The notes under the pieces were generated by a model. That model was given only the letters and a program-made list of their open reading frames with translations, ran no database searches and was not told the DNA's origin. This document shows, piece by piece, positions 26,257 through 40,264 of a stretch of 64,000 nt of DNA (its first letter is position 1; each line of letters opens with the position of its first letter). Both the position numbers and the translations under genes were made by a program. The stretch spans positions 1 through 64,000 of the forward strand of contig CACLWP010000001.1 in assembly GCA_902610675.1 (NCBI GenBank), in the 5' to 3' direction. Origin of the DNA: an uncultured Pelagibacteraceae bacterium. GTDB taxonomy: Bacteria; Pseudomonadota; Alphaproteobacteria; Pelagibacterales; Pelagibacteraceae.

Positions 26257-26814
26257 TTGAGCAAAGACAAGGGATTTTCAATAACTTCAGCAGAAAGATA
26301 TTCGCTAGCACTTTATGAGCTATCCAATGAGAGTAATCTTTTAACTCAAATTGAGGAACAGTGCTTATCAATCCTTGGTTTAATAAACTCAAGTGAGGAT
26401 TTTAAAAATTTGATCAAAGATCCAACAACTAAACAAGATGATTTATTAAAGACTATGAACTCAATTTCAGAAAATTATGAATTTGAAAATTTACTTAAAA
26501 ATTTTTTAAATTTTTTAATTCAAAAAAGGCGTTTCTTTTTTTTAGAGAGAATTCTTCAAAGTTTTATTGAGATATGTTCAAAAAAAAGAGGTGAACTTAA
26601 AGCTGAATTAAAATCAGCTAAAGAGTTATCCAATGAGGAAATAACAAAAATTACAGAGGAGCTAACTAAAAATTTTAGTTCGAAAATAAAATTAAACTAC
26701 AAATATGACAAAAGTTTAATCGGAGGCTTAGTGCTTCAAGTTGGAAGTACTATGGTTGATACTTCAATTAAGAATAGATTACAACAAATTGAAAATAAAA
26801 TGATAGAGGCTTAA
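26257..26814 (+). CDS. atpH: ATP synthase F1 delta subunit
   Basis: 185 aa, TTG start with a GAGG upstream; SAERYSLALYELS; precedes atpA. Confidence 0.94.
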   Translation: MSKDKGFSITSAERYSLALYELSNESNLLTQIEEQCLSILGLINSSEDFKNLIKDPTTKQDDLLKTMNSISENYEFENLLKNFLNFLIQKRRFFFLERILQSFIEICSKKRGELKAELKSAKELSNEEITKITEELTKNFSSKIKLNYKYDKSLIGGLVLQVGSTMVDTSIKNRLQQIENKMIEA

Positions 26815-28347
26815 ATGGAAATAAATCCTTCAGAAGTTACAAAAATATTAAAAGAACAAATCAAAAATTTTGGTAAAAAGACTGAGGTTACTGAAGTTGG
26901 ACAAGTATTATCTGTTGGAGATGGTATAGCTAGAATTTACGGTTTAGATAATGTTCAGGCTGGTGAGATGGTTGAGTTTGCTGATGGTTCAAAAGGCATG
27001 GCTCTCAACTTAGAAAGTGAAAATGTTGGTGTAGTAATTTTTGGTGATGATAGGAATATTAAAGAAGGTGATGTTGTTAAAAGAACAAGAAATATTGTTG
27101 ATACACCAGTTGGAAAAGAACTTTTAGGCAGAGTAGTTGATGGCCTAGGAAATCCAATTGATGGAAAAGGAGCGCTGGATAAAAATGTAAAAAAAACTAG
27201 GGTAGAGGTAAAAGCTCCTGGTATTATCCCCAGACAATCTGTTAGTGAACCAATGCAAACTGGATTGAAATCAATTGATAGTTTAGTTCCAATTGGCAGA
27301 GGGCAAAGGGAATTAATTATTGGGGATAGACAGACGGGCAAAACTGCTGTTGCAGTTGATGCAATTATAAATCAAAAAAAAATTAATGAGTCAGATGATG
27401 AGAAACAAAAATTATATTGTATCTATGTTGCTGTCGGTCAAAAAAGATCAACTGTAAGACAAATTCAAAAAACTTTAGAAGAAGCTGGCGCAATGGAATA
27501 CACAACTATTGTTGCTGCTACAGCATCAGACTCAGCTCCATTACAATTTTTAGCTCCATATACAGGTTGTGCCATGGGTGAATATTTTAGAGATAATGGA
27601 ATGCACGCATTAATTATTTACGACGATTTATCAAAACAAGCTGTTGCATATAGACAAATGTCTCTACTTTTAAGAAGACCCCCAGGAAGAGAAGCCTATC
27701 CAGGAGACGTATTTTACTTACATAGCAGATTATTAGAAAGAGCAGCAAAACTTAGTGATGAGCATGGTGGAGGATCATTAACGGCACTTCCAATAATTGA
27801 AACCCAAGGAGGTGATGTTTCTGCATTTATTCCTACTAATGTAATTTCAATCACAGATGGTCAGATATTTCTAGAAACAGAACTTTTTAACCAAGGTATT
27901 AGGCCAGCAATTAATGTTGGTTTATCTGTATCGAGGGTTGGGTCTTCGGCTCAAACAAAAGCCATGAAAAAAGTATCAGGCTCGATGAAACTTGAGTTAG
28001 CACAGTACAGAGAAATGGCTGCTTTTGCTCAATTTGGATCAGATTTAGATGCTTCTACGCAGCAGCTACTTAATAGAGGTTCAAAGTTAACTGAACTTTT
28101 AAAACAAAAACAATATTCACCTCTTACTGTCGCAGAGCAAGTAGTATCTGTTTTTTGCGGAGTTAAAGGTTATTTAGATGATGTTAATTTAAAAGATATT
28201 GCAGAGTTTGAGTCTAAAATAATTGAAAAGTGTAAATCTGATAAGCCTGAAATAATTGACTCAATTCAAAGTTCTGGCAAACTTGAAGATGATAAAGAAA
28301 AACTATTAATTGAAATAATCACTCAACTCAAACAAAACTTTAAATAA
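26815..28347 (+). CDS. atpA: ATP synthase F1 alpha subunit
   Basis: 510 aa; [63 protein letters not shown]. Confidence 0.99.
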   Translation: MEINPSEVTKILKEQIKNFGKKTEVTEVGQVLSVGDGIARIYGLDNVQAGEMVEFADGSKGMALNLESENVGVVIFGDDRNIKEGDVVKRTRNIVDTPVGKELLGRVVDGLGNPIDGKGALDKNVKKTRVEVKAPGIIPRQSVSEPMQTGLKSIDSLVPIGRGQRELIIGDRQTGKTAVAVDAIINQKKINESDDEKQKLYCIYVAVGQKRSTVRQIQKTLEEAGAMEYTTIVAATASDSAPLQFLAPYTGCAMGEYFRDNGMHALIIYDDLSKQAVAYRQMSLLLRRPPGREAYPGDVFYLHSRLLERAAKLSDEHGGGSLTALPIIETQGGDVSAFIPTNVISITDGQIFLETELFNQGIRPAINVGLSVSRVGSSAQTKAMKKVSGSMKLELAQYREMAAFAQFGSDLDASTQQLLNRGSKLTELLKQKQYSPLTVAEQVVSVFCGVKGYLDDVNLKDIAEFESKIIEKCKSDKPEIIDSIQSSGKLEDDKEKLLIEIITQLKQNFK

Positions 28348-28355
28348 TAATAAAA

Positions 28356-30651
<2,296 letters not shown>

Positions 30652-30652
<1 letters not shown>

Positions 30653-31044
30653 TGAGTGAAGAATTTAAAATTGAAATAGTAAATCCTGAAAAATCTTTTC
30701 TTGTACAGGAAGATGTTTCAGAGGTTGTGGTTCCTGCATTTGAAGGTGAAATGGGAATTTTAAAAGATCATATATCTATTATTTCTTTCTTAAAACCAGG
30801 GATAATAAAAATTTTTTCAAAATCAGGAAATGAAAATTATTATGTAGAAGATGGAATTGTAGAGTTTAAGAATAATAATTTATCTATTTTAACCAGCAGT
30901 ATATTTAACGTTGCAGATTTAGACAAATCAAAACAAGAAATTCTACTTAAAAAAGCTGAGGAAGAGGCAAGTAAAACTGAAACAAGTGATCAGTCTAAAT
31001 ATTTAGCAGATCAAAAAGTTCAAGTACTGAGATCAATTAATTAA
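30652..31044 (+). CDS. atpC: ATP synthase F1 epsilon subunit
   Basis: 130 aa; VVVPAFEGEMGILKDHISIISFLKPG; last gene of atpHAGDC. Confidence 0.95.
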
Positions 31045-31513
31045 TAAATGTTCTAATTTTTTCCTTAAGTTCTTTGTAAACATGCAATTTAAAATCTACC
31101 ACTACTTCTGTCAAAGTCTCCAACTCAATCCATTTCCATTCTAGAAATTCAGGTTTTTTGGTTTGGATATTTATTTCCTTATCCTCACCAGTGAATTTCA
31201 TAATAAACCATTTCTGTTTTTGTCCCTTATACTTGCCTTTCCAAATAACTCCTAACAAATGATCAGGGAGTAAATATGTAATGAAGCCATCTAGTTCTTT
31301 TATTAGTTTAACTTTTGTAATACTAGTCTCCTCCTTCAATTCTCTATAAGCAGCTGAAAGATAATCTTCACCTTTATCAATACCTCCTTGAGGCATTTGC
31401 CAAAAATTTTTTGGATTATCTATTCTTTTTGCAACAAAAATTTTATTATCCTCATTTAACACGACAATACCCACACCACTACGTAGTGGCAAATTCTTGT
31501 AACGATTTTTCAT
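31037..31513 (-). CDS. rppH: RNA 5'-pyrophosphohydrolase (Nudix)
   Basis: 158 aa; LPLRSGVGIVVLN, FWQMPQGGIDKGEDYLSAAYRELKEET Nudix box. Confidence 0.93.
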   Translation of the reverse strand: MKNRYKNLPLRSGVGIVVLNEDNKIFVAKRIDNPKNFWQMPQGGIDKGEDYLSAAYRELKEETSITKVKLIKELDGFITYLLPDHLLGVIWKGKYKGQKQKWFIMKFTGEDKEINIQTKKPEFLEWKWIELETLTEVVVDFKLHVYKELKEKIRTFIN

Positions 31514-32656
31514 TTAACCATTTAATAGTTTTAAAGCATAATCTAGCTGATTGTCAGTTTCAGTTTTAATTATAAATTCATCTGACTCTTCGTTAATTTC
31601 AATATCTGGACTTACTCCAACTTCAGAAATTGATTTACCTGAGGGTAAGTAATATTTTGCAACTGTTAGCCTTATAGCTCCTTTATTTTTAAGTGGTATT
31701 ATTGATTGAACCGAACCTTTTCCATAACTATTTTCTCCGAGTATTATTGCTCTTTTATGATCTTTGAGTGCACCGGCGACTATTTCCGATGCTGATGCAG
31801 ATCCATAATTTATTAAGATGATTAAAGTTTTACCATTTATTAAATCTCCTTTTTTAGCAAACCATTTTCTGTTTTCAGAGGCCTTTCTACTTTTAGTAGA
31901 TACTATCTCCCCATTATTTAAAAAAAAATCTGAAACCTTAATTGCTTGAGTCAATAATCCACCAGGATTATTTCTTAAATCAAGAATATATGAATTAACA
32001 TTCTGACTTTTTTCAAATTTTTTAATTTGGTCTTTAATTTGTCCGCTACTATTTTCATTAAAAGAGGTTAATCTAATATAACCAATATTTTTTTTTAAAA
32101 TTTCAGCTCTAACTGATCTAATTTCAATAATTTCTCTTACAATATTAAAGTTAAGCGCTTTCTTTTGACCGACCCTTCTAATTGTTAGATTGATTGATGA
32201 GCCAACAGGTCCTCTCATTAAATCTACTGCCTCACTCAAAGACTTACCCTGAACTTGCACGTTATCTATCTTTATTATGTAATCTCCTGCTTTGATCCCT
32301 GCCTTCGATGCAGGCGTGTCGTCAATTGGAGAAATAACTTTAACAACTCCAGATTCCATACCCACCTCTATTCCTAAGCCACCGAACTCACCACTAGTTT
32401 CTGTTTGTATCTCATTGAAAATTTCAGGAGACATATACGATGAATAGGGATCTAGTGATTGCAGCAATCCATTAATAGCGGAGTCCATACTCTCTGATTG
32501 ATTTACTTCATCGACATACTCTTTATTAATTTTTTCTAATACTTCCCCAAATAAATCTATCTTTTCATAGATATTGTTTTCAGTTGAGTATCCAAGACTC
32601 AGAGTTAAAAATTTAAAAAAAATTATAGCACTAAAAAAAAGATAAGATTTTTTCAT
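31514..32656 (-). CDS. ctpA: S41 C-terminal processing peptidase with PDZ domain
   Basis: 380 aa; signal peptide, PDZ region, NYGSASASEIVAGALKDHKRAIILGENSYGKGSVQ. Confidence 0.95.
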   Translation of the reverse strand: MKKSYLFFSAIIFFKFLTLSLGYSTENNIYEKIDLFGEVLEKINKEYVDEVNQSESMDSAINGLLQSLDPYSSYMSPEIFNEIQTETSGEFGGLGIEVGMESGVVKVISPIDDTPASKAGIKAGDYIIKIDNVQVQGKSLSEAVDLMRGPVGSSINLTIRRVGQKKALNFNIVREIIEIRSVRAEILKKNIGYIRLTSFNENSSGQIKDQIKKFEKSQNVNSYILDLRNNPGGLLTQAIKVSDFFLNNGEIVSTKSRKASENRKWFAKKGDLINGKTLIILINYGSASASEIVAGALKDHKRAIILGENSYGKGSVQSIIPLKNKGAIRLTVAKYYLPSGKSISEVGVSPDIEINEESDEFIIKTETDNQLDYALKLLNG

Positions 32657-33003
32657 ATAATAAGTTTTTCTTTTGGAATAAATTCAGACCAGATTTTTTC
32701 TAACTCATAGAATTTTCTTTTTTCAGGATGAAAAATGTGAACTATGAGATCTATTCCATCAACTAGTTTCCACTCAGGACTATCTTTTCCTTCAATTTTA
32801 GAGTCTTTCATTCCATAATCCTTAAATTTTTCCAAAACTTGTTCTGATAGAGATTGAATATGTCTAGAGGATGTACCACTAGCAATTATCATATAATCTG
32901 CCATAGAGCTTTTATCTTTGAGATCTATGCTAACAATATTTAAGGCTTTATTTAAATCTAAGGTTTGAATTATGATATGTTTTAAATCTGAGATTTTATC
33001 CAT
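32653..33003 (-). CDS. rsfS: Ribosome silencing factor
   Basis: RsfS motifs (DYMIIASGTSSRHIQSLSEQV, GLVHIF-like DLIVHIFHPEKRKFYELEKIWSE). ATG at 33003 preferred over the TTG at 33024 in the ORF track. Confidence 0.94.
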   Translation of the reverse strand: MDKISDLKHIIIQTLDLNKALNIVSIDLKDKSSMADYMIIASGTSSRHIQSLSEQVLEKFKDYGMKDSKIEGKDSPEWKLVDGIDLIVHIFHPEKRKFYELEKIWSEFIPKEKLII

Positions 33004-33020
33004 TAATTTAATAAATCTTA

Positions 33021-33542
33021 TCAAATTTTTCTTAATTGAGAAGAAGAAATATTGACCTTATTAAATTCAATAAATTTCAAATTTCTATCATTTAGTTTTT
33101 TAAATGTTATTGAATTTAATGATCTTTTTTTGAAACCATGTCTATCAAAAACGACAATATTACACTTTTGTGAAATTGACTCCCACTTATGCCATTTATG
33201 AAACTTTATTAAGTTATCTGCCCCCATAATAAAATATATTTCATATTTTTTATTCTTTGAAATATGATTTATCAAATTAATTGTTTTATTTGATTTTATA
33301 ATATTCTCGTAAAATTTTACTTTTATTAGATTATTTGTCCCAATAACTTTCCTACAATGTTTGATTCTATTTTCTAAACTTATAAAGGATTTTTTTTTTA
33401 ATGGGTTTTTTTTTGTTATTGCCCATATTACTTTTTTTAAATTAAATCTTTTAATTGCTTCTCTAGATATCGTCAAATGACCTTTATGAGCTGGATCAAA
33501 AGATCCACCAAGAATACCTATTTTGCTTTTTCCTAAAGTCAA
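33021..33542 (-). CDS. nadD: Nicotinate-nucleotide adenylyltransferase
   Basis: 173 aa; GILGGSFDPAHKGHLTISREA; C-terminal ISSSQLRKI. Confidence 0.92.
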   Translation of the reverse strand: MTLGKSKIGILGGSFDPAHKGHLTISREAIKRFNLKKVIWAITKKNPLKKKSFISLENRIKHCRKVIGTNNLIKVKFYENIIKSNKTINLINHISKNKKYEIYFIMGADNLIKFHKWHKWESISQKCNIVVFDRHGFKKRSLNSITFKKLNDRNLKFIEFNKVNISSSQLRKI

Positions 33543-33543
33543 T

Positions 33544-34793
33544 CTATTTCCTTATCTTGCCTTTACTTGTAACCATATACTTATAAGAAACTAATTGGTT
33601 TAATCCTACAGGACCTCGAGGTGGAAGAACATTCGTTGATATTCCGACTTCACCACCAAATCCAAATTCGCCACCATCTGCAAATTGGGTTGAGGTATTA
33701 TGCATTGCAATTGAACTTTTAACTTCGTGTAAAAATTTTTTTGCTGACTTTTTATTTTTTGTAATAATACAATCAGTATGCATGGTTCCATATTTATTTA
33801 TATGAGAAATTGCTTCTCGTAAGTTTTTGACCGATTTTACAGAAACTGTAGAGGATAGATATTCTTTTGACCAATCTTTGATTGTTGATTTTTTAATTTT
33901 GCCTTTATAAATTTTTCTTATTTTATCATCACCAATAATTTCACAACCTTTTTCCTCTAGTTTTTTTAAAATATTAATTCCAAACTTTTTGATTACACGC
34001 TCATTTATTAAAATTGTTTCTGTTGCTCCACAAATTGCTGTATTTCGTAATTTTGCATTAATTATTACTTTAGTAGCAATTTTAGGGTCGGCATCTTTGT
34101 CAACGTACGAATGACAAACACCTTCTAAATGACTAATAGTTGGAATTTTAGATATGCTTTGCACTTTTTTAACTAAACTTTTCCCCCCTCTTGGTATGAT
34201 TACATCAATAAAATTACCCATTTTAGTTAGTAAATAATCAACTACTTTTCTATTTTTTATATTGATAAATTGAATAAAATTTTGATTAACATTGTTATCT
34301 TTCAAAGCTTTTCTAAATAAATTTGCCAAGATTTTATTAGTATAAAAAGCTTCAGAACCACCTTTTAAAATAACTGGATTTCCAGATTTAAAACATAATG
34401 AGGCAACATCAGAAGTTACGTTTGGTCTACTTTCATAAATTACTCCAATCACTCCTATTGGAATTGATATTTTTGAAAATTCAAGCCCATTTGGTCTCTT
34501 CCACTTCTCAATAATATTACTTGTTGGGTCTTTTAACTTAATTAATTCTTTAATTGAATTAATTATACCTAAAATTTTTTTTTCATTCAAAATTAGTCGG
34601 TTTATTAAGTTATCTTTTAGTTTTACTTTGATAGCCAGATTTATATCTTTTTTATTTTCTTTAAGAATTAAATACTGATTTTCTTTTATCAATTTAAGAT
34701 AATCGTTCAAAACTTTATTTTTTTTGTTAGTATTTACTGGTTGAGAAAATGCTTCTTTTGATCTTGTGCCAATATTAATTAATATTTTCTTCA

Positions 34794-34794
<1 letters not shown>
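33544..34794 (-). CDS. proA: Gamma-glutamyl phosphate reductase
   Basis: 416 aa; PIGVIGVIYESRPNVTSDVASLCFKSGNPVILKGG, FADGGEFGFGGEVGIST. Confidence 0.97.
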
Positions 34795-36900
<2,106 letters not shown>

Positions 36901-37155
36901 TTAATTGGGTTTTACTGAAACAAAAGTTCTATCTGATTTTGTTTTTTTAAAAACGACTTTTCCTTTAATTACTGAAAAAATTGAATGATCCTTACCCATC
37001 CCCACATTTTCTCCAGGAAATATTTTAGTACCCCTCTGCCTTACAATAATGTTTCCAGGTATAACAGATTGTCCACCATATTTTTTGACACCAAGTCTTC
37101 GCCCAGCACTATCACGTCCATTTCTAGATGATCCACCTGCTTTTTTTGTTGCCAT
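36901..37155 (-). CDS. rpmA: 50S ribosomal protein L27
   Basis: 84 aa; [55 protein letters not shown]. Confidence 0.98.
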   Translation of the reverse strand: MATKKAGGSSRNGRDSAGRRLGVKKYGGQSVIPGNIIVRQRGTKIFPGENVGMGKDHSIFSVIKGKVVFKKTKSDRTFVSVKPN

Positions 37156-37168
37156 AATTATTTTCTAG

Positions 37169-37567
37169 TTATTTACTAGCCTCTTTTTTTGTTTCTGTCT
37201 TTTTTTTTGTCTTAGAAACATTCTCAGCTTCTGAAAGAATTTTACCATCTTTTGAAAAAATTTTATTTATTCTAATCATAGAATATTCCTGTCTATGTCC
37301 ATTTTTTCTTCTCGAGTTTTGTCTTCTTCTTTTTTTAAAAATTAACACAGTCCTATTTTTACTATTTTTAATTAAGTCAGCCTCAACTTTTGCACCATTT
37401 ACCATTGGAGCTCCAATTTCTATTTTGCTATCATCTCCGTAAGCTAAAATTTCGTTAAATTCTATTTTTGAGTTAGCTTTAGAATCTGCTAATTTTTCTA
37501 TTTTCAAAATCTCTCCAGATTTGACTTTATATTGTTTACCACCAGTTTTTATTACTGCGAATGACAT
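37169..37567 (-). CDS. rplU: 50S ribosomal protein L21 with Lys-rich C-terminal tail
   Basis: 132 aa; FAVIKTGGKQYKVKSGEILKIEKL; upstream of rpmA. Confidence 0.97.
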   Translation of the reverse strand: MSFAVIKTGGKQYKVKSGEILKIEKLADSKANSKIEFNEILAYGDDSKIEIGAPMVNGAKVEADLIKNSKNRTVLIFKKRRRQNSRRKNGHRQEYSMIRINKIFSKDGKILSEAENVSKTKKKTETKKEASK

Positions 37568-37593
37568 ATTAATACTCTAAATTTTGTTAAGGC

Positions 37594-37621
37594 AATATAG
37601 TCTTAGCAAAGTTATAGTCAA
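37594..37621 (-). promoter_or_regulatory. Putative sigma70 promoter of rplU-rpmA-obgE
   Basis: On the minus strand TTGACT, 16 nt, TATATT, about 27 nt upstream of the rplU ATG. Confidence 0.6.
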
Positions 37622-37631
37622 GTTTTATAAA

Positions 37632-38351
37632 TCAAAAATTATCCTTTAAATCTCTTAATTTTGAAAAACTTTCAACATCTTTAGCTTTAAGAAATATATT
37701 GCATTCTATTTCATCAGATAAAATTGATGGAATAGTGGGTTGGCCATTTTTTATTTTTTCTTTAATTTCTCTAATTTTACTCTTCAAATTTAAATTATCA
37801 GGATCGTTTGACTCACAAAATTTTGAATTTTGTAATGTATATTCATGGCCGCAATATATCTGAGTATCTTTTGGGAGTTCTTTTATTTTTTTTAATGAAT
37901 TGAACATTTGTTCATAAGTTCCCTCAAAAATTCTACCACACCCTAAAGAAAATAAAGTATCCCCAGTAAAAATCTTTTTTTCCAAAAAAAAATGAAAGGC
38001 AATATGCCCACTTGTATGACCTGGTATATGATAAATTTTCGCCTCAAAATTTTCACCTTTCCATTTTTGATTATCTTCCACAAGTACATCAATTTCTGGA
38101 ATACGATCTTTATCCTCTTTAAATCCAACTATTTTTGAATTATATCTTTTCTTTAATTCTGAGTTGCCACCGACATGGTCATAATGATGATGAGTATTAA
38201 GAATATATTTTAGTTCAATATTATTACTTTCAACATATTTTATAATTGGAGCTGCCTCGCCAGGGTCAACAACACATCCAATACTTTTAGAGTCATCGAT
38301 TAACAAGTAAGTATAATTATCTTGTAAACACTTAATTATTTCTATTCTCAT
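37632..38351 (-). CDS. gloB: Hydroxyacylglutathione hydrolase (glyoxalase II)
   Basis: Metallo-beta-lactamase motif THHHYDHVGGN, HIPGHTSGHIAF, GDTLFSLGCGRIFEGT; ATG at 38351 preferred over upstream TTG. Confidence 0.94.
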   Translation of the reverse strand: MRIEIIKCLQDNYTYLLIDDSKSIGCVVDPGEAAPIIKYVESNNIELKYILNTHHHYDHVGGNSELKKRYNSKIVGFKEDKDRIPEIDVLVEDNQKWKGENFEAKIYHIPGHTSGHIAFHFFLEKKIFTGDTLFSLGCGRIFEGTYEQMFNSLKKIKELPKDTQIYCGHEYTLQNSKFCESNDPDNLNLKSKIREIKEKIKNGQPTIPSILSDEIECNIFLKAKDVESFSKLRDLKDNF

Positions 38352-38352
38352 C

Positions 38353-38949
38353 TTATTTTTCAATTAAGAATATACCTAATTCTGCAAATAAATTTTTATA
38401 AAATAAATTAGAATTATTAATATTTGATATATTTTTATTAGTTAGAGCTAAAGATTTAAAGATTTTAAAGTTTATAATTTTTGAAAATTTAACAAAATCT
38501 TTAATCGTACACATATGAATATTTGGAGTGTTGTACCAATCATTTGGTAATGATTCTGTAATTGGCATTGTTCCCTTGATAAGTAAATTTAATCTTACTT
38601 TCCAATGACCAAAATTTGGAATTGTTATGATTGCTTTCTTTCCAACTCTTAAAAGTTCTTTTATAACAATTTCAGGATTTATGAAAGCTTGTAAAGTTTG
38701 ACCTAAAACAACATAATCAAAAGAATCATTTGGAAATTGTTTTAAATCTAATTCCGCATTTCCTTCAATTACAGTAAGTCCTTTTGATACGCAGGTTTGA
38801 ACTTTATCCTTTGAAATCTCAATTCCTCTCGCATCAACCTTTTTATTTTTTTTTAAAGACTCCAATAATGTGCCATCATCGCAGCCAACATCTAAAACTC
38901 TTGTTTTTTCCTCTATTAAATCGACAATTATTTTATATTCTGTTTTCAC
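38353..38949 (-). CDS. metW: Methionine biosynthesis protein MetW
   Basis: 198 aa; VLDVGCDDGTLLESL, DYVVLGQTLQAF, GHWKVRLNLLIKGTMPITE; adjacent to metX. Confidence 0.95.
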   Translation of the reverse strand: MKTEYKIIVDLIEEKTRVLDVGCDDGTLLESLKKNKKVDARGIEISKDKVQTCVSKGLTVIEGNAELDLKQFPNDSFDYVVLGQTLQAFINPEIVIKELLRVGKKAIITIPNFGHWKVRLNLLIKGTMPITESLPNDWYNTPNIHMCTIKDFVKFSKIINFKIFKSLALTNKNISNINNSNLFYKNLFAELGIFLIEK

Positions 38950-38951
38950 TA

Positions 38952-40070
38952 TTATCTCTCTGAGTAAGACTTATCTAAAAAATTTTTAAGAGTGTTCAAA
39001 AAGTCTGGAACATCTAATAAAAAAGAATCATGACCTTTGTCAGATTTTATTTCAACAAATCCAACATCAGCACCAATTGCATTAAGAGCGATAACTATAT
39101 CTTTATTTTCTTGAGTTGGATATAGCCAGTCTGAGGTGAAAGATATTACAAAAAACTTAGCCTTAGTTTTTTTAAATGCATTAGATAAATTACCATCAAA
39201 TTGTTTAACTAGATCAAAATAATCCATTGCTCTTGTGATATAAAGATAACTATTAGCATCAAATCTATCTACAAAAACCGATCCTTGATATCTTAGATAA
39301 CTTTCTATTTGAAAATCTGCATCAAATCCAAATTTAAGAGCATCTCTCTCTTGAAGTTTTCTTCCAAATTTTTCTTGTAAACCTTTTTTAGACAAATAAG
39401 TTATATGAGCAGCCATTCTCGCTACTGATAACCCTTTATCAGGAAGAGTATTATTAGACAAATATTTTCCATCTGACCAATTATGATCCGATGCTATCGC
39501 TTGTCTACCCAACTCATTAAAAGCAATATTTTGAGCAGAATGACTAGAGGTACATGCAATTGGTACTACTGTACCAGCTTTATCTGGATAATTACTAATA
39601 AATTGCAAAACCTGCATTCCTCCCATCGATCCACCAACAACTGAAAAAAGTTTTTTTATCTCAAAATGATCTAACAAATTTACTTGCGCGTTGACCATGT
39701 CATTAATAGTAATTACAGGAAAATCAGTTCCGTAAATTTTATTTGTATCAGGATTTTTGTGGCTTGGACCAAATGAGCCCATACAACCACCTATTACATT
39801 TGCACAAATAACAAAATATTTATTTGTATCTATTGATTTGTTAGGACCCACTGCATAAGACCACCAACCATCTTTTTTTGTGACGGGATTAATACCTGTA
39901 ACAAATTGATCACCAGTAAGCGCATGAAAAACAAGGATTGCATTATCTTTATTTTTATTAAGCGAACCATAGGTTTCATATGCGAGTGGAAAATTATTAA
40001 TAGTTTTACCACAATCAAGTTTCAACGGTTTTTTAATAACAAGCGTTTTTATATTCTCTTTAATATTCAT
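38952..40070 (-). CDS. metX: Homoserine O-acetyltransferase
   Basis: 372 aa; LAYETYGSLN, VVGGSMGGMQVLQF, SDWLYPTQE; preceded by a SAM-II riboswitch. Confidence 0.96.
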   Translation of the reverse strand: MNIKENIKTLVIKKPLKLDCGKTINNFPLAYETYGSLNKNKDNAILVFHALTGDQFVTGINPVTKKDGWWSYAVGPNKSIDTNKYFVICANVIGGCMGSFGPSHKNPDTNKIYGTDFPVITINDMVNAQVNLLDHFEIKKLFSVVGGSMGGMQVLQFISNYPDKAGTVVPIACTSSHSAQNIAFNELGRQAIASDHNWSDGKYLSNNTLPDKGLSVARMAAHITYLSKKGLQEKFGRKLQERDALKFGFDADFQIESYLRYQGSVFVDRFDANSYLYITRAMDYFDLVKQFDGNLSNAFKKTKAKFFVISFTSDWLYPTQENKDIVIALNAIGADVGFVEIKSDKGHDSFLLDVPDFLNTLKNFLDKSYSER

Positions 40071-40104
40071 AATTATTAATGCTAATTATTGAATTGTGAG
40101 AAAA

Positions 40105-40159
40105 AAAACTTTTTTAGCGGTTTTTTTAAAGCGCTCGCAATTCAGGTAAATCAGCGCAT
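40105..40159 (-). ncRNA. SAM-II riboswitch (metA-type RNA) controlling metX-metW-gloB
   Basis: Minus strand GCGCTGATTTACCTGAATTGCGAGCGCTTTAAAAAAACCGCTAAAAAAG matches the SAM-II consensus (GCGCUGAUUUA...AUUGC.AGCGC...GCUAAAAAG), with a 5-bp P1 GCGCU/AGCGC. Confidence 0.92.
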
Positions 40160-40163
40160 AAAT

Positions 40164-40192
40164 TTTGTACAAGATGTTATTTAGTATGTCAA
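40164..40192 (-). promoter_or_regulatory. Putative sigma70 promoter of the metX operon
   Basis: On the minus strand TTGACA, 17 nt, TACAAA; predicted +1 near 40157, at the first base of the SAM-II P1 stem. Confidence 0.7.
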
Positions 40193-40264
40193 TTTTTAAA
40201 ATATTTGTACTAATTCTATATGAAAAATTGTTATTTTATTTATAAAGAGGCTAAAATTTAAAAG

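Noticed and set aside
26955-27341. 128 aa minus-strand ORF inside atpA
   Set aside because: Antisense to atpA, low-complexity Ser/Pro/Thr translation, no family motif.
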